Source: Hymenobacter crusticola
GTDB lineage: Bacteria; Bacteroidota; Bacteroidia; Cytophagales; Hymenobacteraceae
Assembly: GCF_002154225.1 (NCBI RefSeq)
Contig: NZ_MTSE01000012.1
Coordinates: forward strand, 62,001-126,000
Length of the DNA: 64,000 nucleotides
Direction of reading: 5' to 3'
In this document: positions 61,124 to 64,000 of the stretch, piece by piece
Layout: each line of letters opens with the position of its first letter
How positions within the stretch are numbered: the stretch's first letter is position 1
Notes under the pieces: model-generated
What the model saw: the letters and a program-made list of their open reading frames with translations, nothing else
Databases searched by the model: none
What the model was told of the DNA's origin: nothing
Program-made: the position numbers and the translations under genes

Positions 61124-64000
61124 ATGTTTAGTAGATTCCTTCGTCGGCCAGTGTTTGCCATCGTGATATCGGTGGTAATCATGTTCCTGGGCATCCTGGC
61201 CATCAATACCCTGCCCAACTCCCAGTTCCCGGAGATTTCGCCGCCCATGGTCATGGTGAGCACGGCATATCCGGGCGCCAGCGCTAAGGTGCTCACCGAA
61301 TCGGTGCTCATCCCACTGGAGCAGGCAATCAACGGTGTGCCCGGCATGAAGTACATGACCTCCGACGCCGTGTCTGCTGGTGAGGCCAACATTCAGATCG
61401 TGTTCAACCTAGGCACGAACCCCGAGCAGGCCGTAGTAAACGTTAACACGCGTATTGCGCAGATCCTGAACCGCTTGCCGGTGCTGGTACAGCGCGAAGG
61501 CGTAGTGGTAAACCGCGTGGTGCCGAACATGCTGATGTATGTGAACCTCTACAGCAAGGACAAGAATACCGACATGCGGTACTTGTTCAACTACGCTGGG
61601 GTAAACATGCTGCCCGAAATTCAGCGGATTGACGGTATTGGCCGCGCCAGCATCCTAGGCAGCCGCCAGTACGCCATGCGCGTGTGGCTGAAGCCAGATC
61701 GCATGCGGGCCTACAACCTCTCCGTGGATGACGTGATGGAAGCCCTGAACGACCAGAGCGTTATCGGTTCGCCGGGTCGTATCGGCCGCTCCGATGGCAA
61801 AGAAGCCTCGGCGCTGGAATATGTATTGACGTACCAGGGCCGCTTCAGCGACGTGGAGCAGTACAAAAACGTCATCATCAAGGCTAACGCCAACGGTGAA
61901 ACGCTGCGCCTCAAAGACGTGGCCAACGTGGAGCTAGGTTCGGAATTCTACGACATCTACTCCAACCTCGATGGTTACCCTTCGGCGGCTATCATGCTGA
62001 AGCAAACCTACGGCTCAAACGCTAGTGATGTAATCAAGAGCGTGAAAGCCAAGCTAGAAGAGCTGAAGAAGACCATGCCCCCCGGCATGGATTACAAGAT
62101 CAGCTACGACGTATCGAGCTTCCTCGACGCTTCGACGGAGAACGTAATTCATACCCTGCGCGACGCCTTTATCCTGGTGGCCATTGTGGTGTTCCTGTTC
62201 CTCGGCGACTGGCGCTCGACCCTCATTCCGATTATCGCCGTGCCGGTGTCACTAGTGGGTGCCTTCATTGCCATGCAGGCCTTCGGGATGACCATCAACA
62301 TGATTACGCTGTTTGCCCTGGTACTCGCCATTGGTATTGTGGTCGACGATGCCATTGTGGTGGTGGAAGCGGTGCACGCCAAGATGGAGGAAAAGCACCT
62401 CTCTCCCTATGGCGCGGTGCGTGAGGTAGTAGGCGAAATCAGCGGCGCTATCATCGCCATCACCATCCTGATGACGGCCGTATTCGTGCCGGTAGCCTTC
62501 ATGAGTGGTCCGGTGGGTATCTTCTACCGCCAGTTCTCTATCACGATGGCTTCGTCTATCGTCATCTCGGGTATTGTGGCCTTGACCCTGACGCCGGTAC
62601 TGTGCGCCATGATTCTGAAAAATAATCACGGCCAAGCCCGGAAGAAGACGCCAATCAACCGCTTCATCGACTGGTTCAACCGCGGCTTCGAGCGTCTGAC
62701 AGGTCGCTACACTAACTTCTTGGAAAAGGTAGTTGACCGTCGCATCCTCACCTTCGCTATTCTGATAGCCTTCGGCCTAGGCATCTTCGGAATTTCCTCC
62801 ACGCTGCCTTCCGGCTTCATCCCCGCCGAAGACCAGGGCATGCTCTACGCCATTATCCAGACGCCTCCCGGCTCGACGCTGGAACGCACCAACGCCCTCT
62901 CGCAACAGCTCTCCAAGCTGTCGGAGAAAGTACCTGGTATCGAAAGCATTTCGTCGCTGGCAGGTTATGAGGTACTCACGGAAGGTCGCGGCTCGAACGC
63001 CGGTACCCTGCTGATCAGCCTCAAGCCGTGGTCAGAGCGGAAAGAATCGGTGCACGACATCATCATGAGTCTGGAGGAAAAAGCCAAGGAAATTCCCGGC
63101 GCGACCATCGAATTCTTCGAGCCACCGGCAGTACCGGGCTACGGCGCGGCAGGTGGTTTCCAGCTCCAGTTGCTCGACAAAACCGCTACCGGCGACTACA
63201 AAGCGCTGGAAAAGGTAAACGAGGATTTCATGGCAGAACTGAAGAAGCGCAAAGAACTAGCAGGTCTGTTCACCTTCTTCTCGGCCAACTATCCGCAGTA
63301 CGAATTGCAGATCGATAACCAGCTGGCCATGCAAAAAGGTGTGAGCATCGGCAACGCCATGAACACGCTGAGCATCATGATTGGCTCGACCTACGAGCTA
63401 GGTTTCATCAAGTTCCAACGCTTCTTCAAGGTGTTCGTGCAGGCTTCGCCGGAGTACCGCCGCTTGCCCAAGGACGTGCTGGATATGTGGGTGAAGAACG
63501 ACAAGGGCGAAATGGTGCCGTTCTCGGCCTTCATGAAGATTGTGAAGAGCCAAGGCGCCAACGAAATCAACCGATACAACATGTACCCCACGGCTTCCAT
63601 CCGCGGCGACGCGGCTCAGGGCTTCAGCTCGGGTGAGGCTATTAAGGCCGTGCAAGAAGTAGCAGCCAAGACTCTGCCCCGCGGCTACGACATCGACTGG
63701 GGTGGCTTGTCGAAAGACGAAGTAGGCCGCGGCAACGAAGCCGTGTATATCTTCCTCGTGGTGCTCGCCTTCGTGTACCTGGTGCTCGCCGCGCAGTACG
63801 AAAGCTTCCTGCTACCACTGGCCGTAATCCTCTCGCTGCCCGCCGGTGTGTTCGGCTCGTTCCTGCTCATTAAGACGATGGGCCTAGCTAACAACATCTA
63901 CGCCCAGGTCGGCTTGGTGATGCTGGTGGGTCTGCTGGGTAAAAACGCGGTACTGATCGTAGAATTCGCCGTGCAGAAGCACGAAGAGGGAATGACGGTC
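61124..64000 (+). CDS. RND efflux pump permease, HAE1/AcrB-like (3' end outside window)
   Basis: I translated the frame from ATG 61124; it is open to the window end, 959 codons of an expected 1030-1060. MFSRFLRRPVFAIVISVV is the usual N-terminus with the first membrane helix. The proton-relay aspartates are Asp408 and Asp409 in GIVVDDAIVVVEA, matching Asp407/408 of AcrB. AVPVSLVGAFIAMQAFG, TPVLCAMILKN and GSTLERTNALSQQL mark the helix bundles and porter domain. It exports hydrophobic compounds out of the periplasm, driven by protons, together with the adaptor upstream; an outer-membrane factor gene probably follows beyond the window. About the last 80-100 residues are missing because of the window edge, not a truncation. 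Confidence 0.95.
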   Translation, partial: MFSRFLRRPVFAIVISVVIMFLGILAINTLPNSQFPEISPPMVMVSTAYPGASAKVLTESVLIPLEQAINGVPGMKYMTSDAVSAGEANIQIVFNLGTNPEQAVVNVNTRIAQILNRLPVLVQREGVVVNRVVPNMLMYVNLYSKDKNTDMRYLFNYAGVNMLPEIQRIDGIGRASILGSRQYAMRVWLKPDRMRAYNLSVDDVMEALNDQSVIGSPGRIGRSDGKEASALEYVLTYQGRFSDVEQYKNVIIKANANGETLRLKDVANVELGSEFYDIYSNLDGYPSAAIMLKQTYGSNASDVIKSVKAKLEELKKTMPPGMDYKISYDVSSFLDASTENVIHTLRDAFILVAIVVFLFLGDWRSTLIPIIAVPVSLVGAFIAMQAFGMTINMITLFALVLAIGIVVDDAIVVVEAVHAKMEEKHLSPYGAVREVVGEISGAIIAITILMTAVFVPVAFMSGPVGIFYRQFSITMASSIVISGIVALTLTPVLCAMILKNNHGQARKKTPINRFIDWFNRGFERLTGRYTNFLEKVVDRRILTFAILIAFGLGIFGISSTLPSGFIPAEDQGMLYAIIQTPPGSTLERTNALSQQLSKLSEKVPGIESISSLAGYEVLTEGRGSNAGTLLISLKPWSERKESVHDIIMSLEEKAKEIPGATIEFFEPPAVPGYGAAGGFQLQLLDKTATGDYKALEKVNEDFMAELKKRKELAGLFTFFSANYPQYELQIDNQLAMQKGVSIGNAMNTLSIMIGSTYELGFIKFQRFFKVFVQASPEYRRLPKDVLDMWVKNDKGEMVPFSAFMKIVKSQGANEINRYNMYPTASIRGDAAQGFSSGEAIKAVQEVAAKTLPRGYDIDWGGLSKDEVGRGNEAVYIFLVVLAFVYLVLAAQYESFLLPLAVILSLPAGVFGSFLLIKTMGLANNIYAQVGLVMLVGLLGKNAVLIVEFAVQKHEEGMTV

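Overview
The window comes from a Bacteroidota chromosome, most likely Hymenobacter or a close relative in the Hymenobacteraceae. The evidence is moderately GC-rich DNA (roughly 55-60 % by eye), a SusC/SusD pair under an ECF sigma/FecR switch, a type IX secretion sorting domain on a metalloprotease, LytS/LytTR signalling, DUF5107-TPR and DUF2157 proteins, weak Shine-Dalgarno sequences with several GTG/TTG starts, and a TTG-N20-TAnnTTTG-like promoter. No tRNA, rRNA, CRISPR array, prophage or intact insertion sequence was seen. || Layout: 1-1945 is the 5' part of a multi-PAS sensor on the minus strand. 2865-4178 is a secreted GH43 glycosidase. 4907-15289 (minus) is a carbohydrate operon read GH35 -> GH2 -> MFS sugar porter -> DUF5107/TPR protein, divergent from an AraC regulator at 15380. 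16468-18642 holds two secreted alpha/beta hydrolases. 18706-28556 (minus) is a polysaccharide utilisation locus: FecR, SusC, SusD, a rhamnogalacturonan acetylesterase and a large beta-helix/DUF6298-type protein, with the cognate ECF sigma factor divergent at 29044. 30049-38399 is mostly housekeeping and stress genes: an SDR, an F420-reductase-like protein, a Fur-type repressor, a tandem UspA protein, a luciferase-like oxidoreductase and a pair of membrane proteins. 39070-42141 is a secreted M4 metalloprotease; two tandem SGNH acetylesterases follow. 44208-46862 is a TonB-dependent receptor, with a divergent LytS/LytTR two-component pair next to it. 49400-55613 (minus) is a five-gene module: ABC ATPase, two FtsX-type permeases, an NtrC-type regulator and its histidine kinase. 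Next come a Thr/Gly-repeat lipoprotein, a small anchored protein, a serine hydrolase, and finally an RND efflux adaptor and pump, the pump cut by the window end. || How the genes fit together: the enzymes suggest attack on pectin, especially rhamnogalacturonan I and its arabinan/galactan side chains. Acetylesterases (three copies), GH43, GH35 and GH2 enzymes and the beta-helix protein would act outside the cytoplasm, SusCD would import oligomers across the outer membrane, and the MFS porter would bring released sugar into the cytoplasm, where the DUF5107/TPR protein (no signal peptide) sits. The substrate is inferred, not shown. || The parts least explained by known families are the DUF5107/TPR protein, the beta-helix/DUF6298 protein, the M4 protease with an extra propeller-like region, the repeat lipoprotein, the paired-hairpin repeats, and the abundance of the tetranucleotide CTAG.
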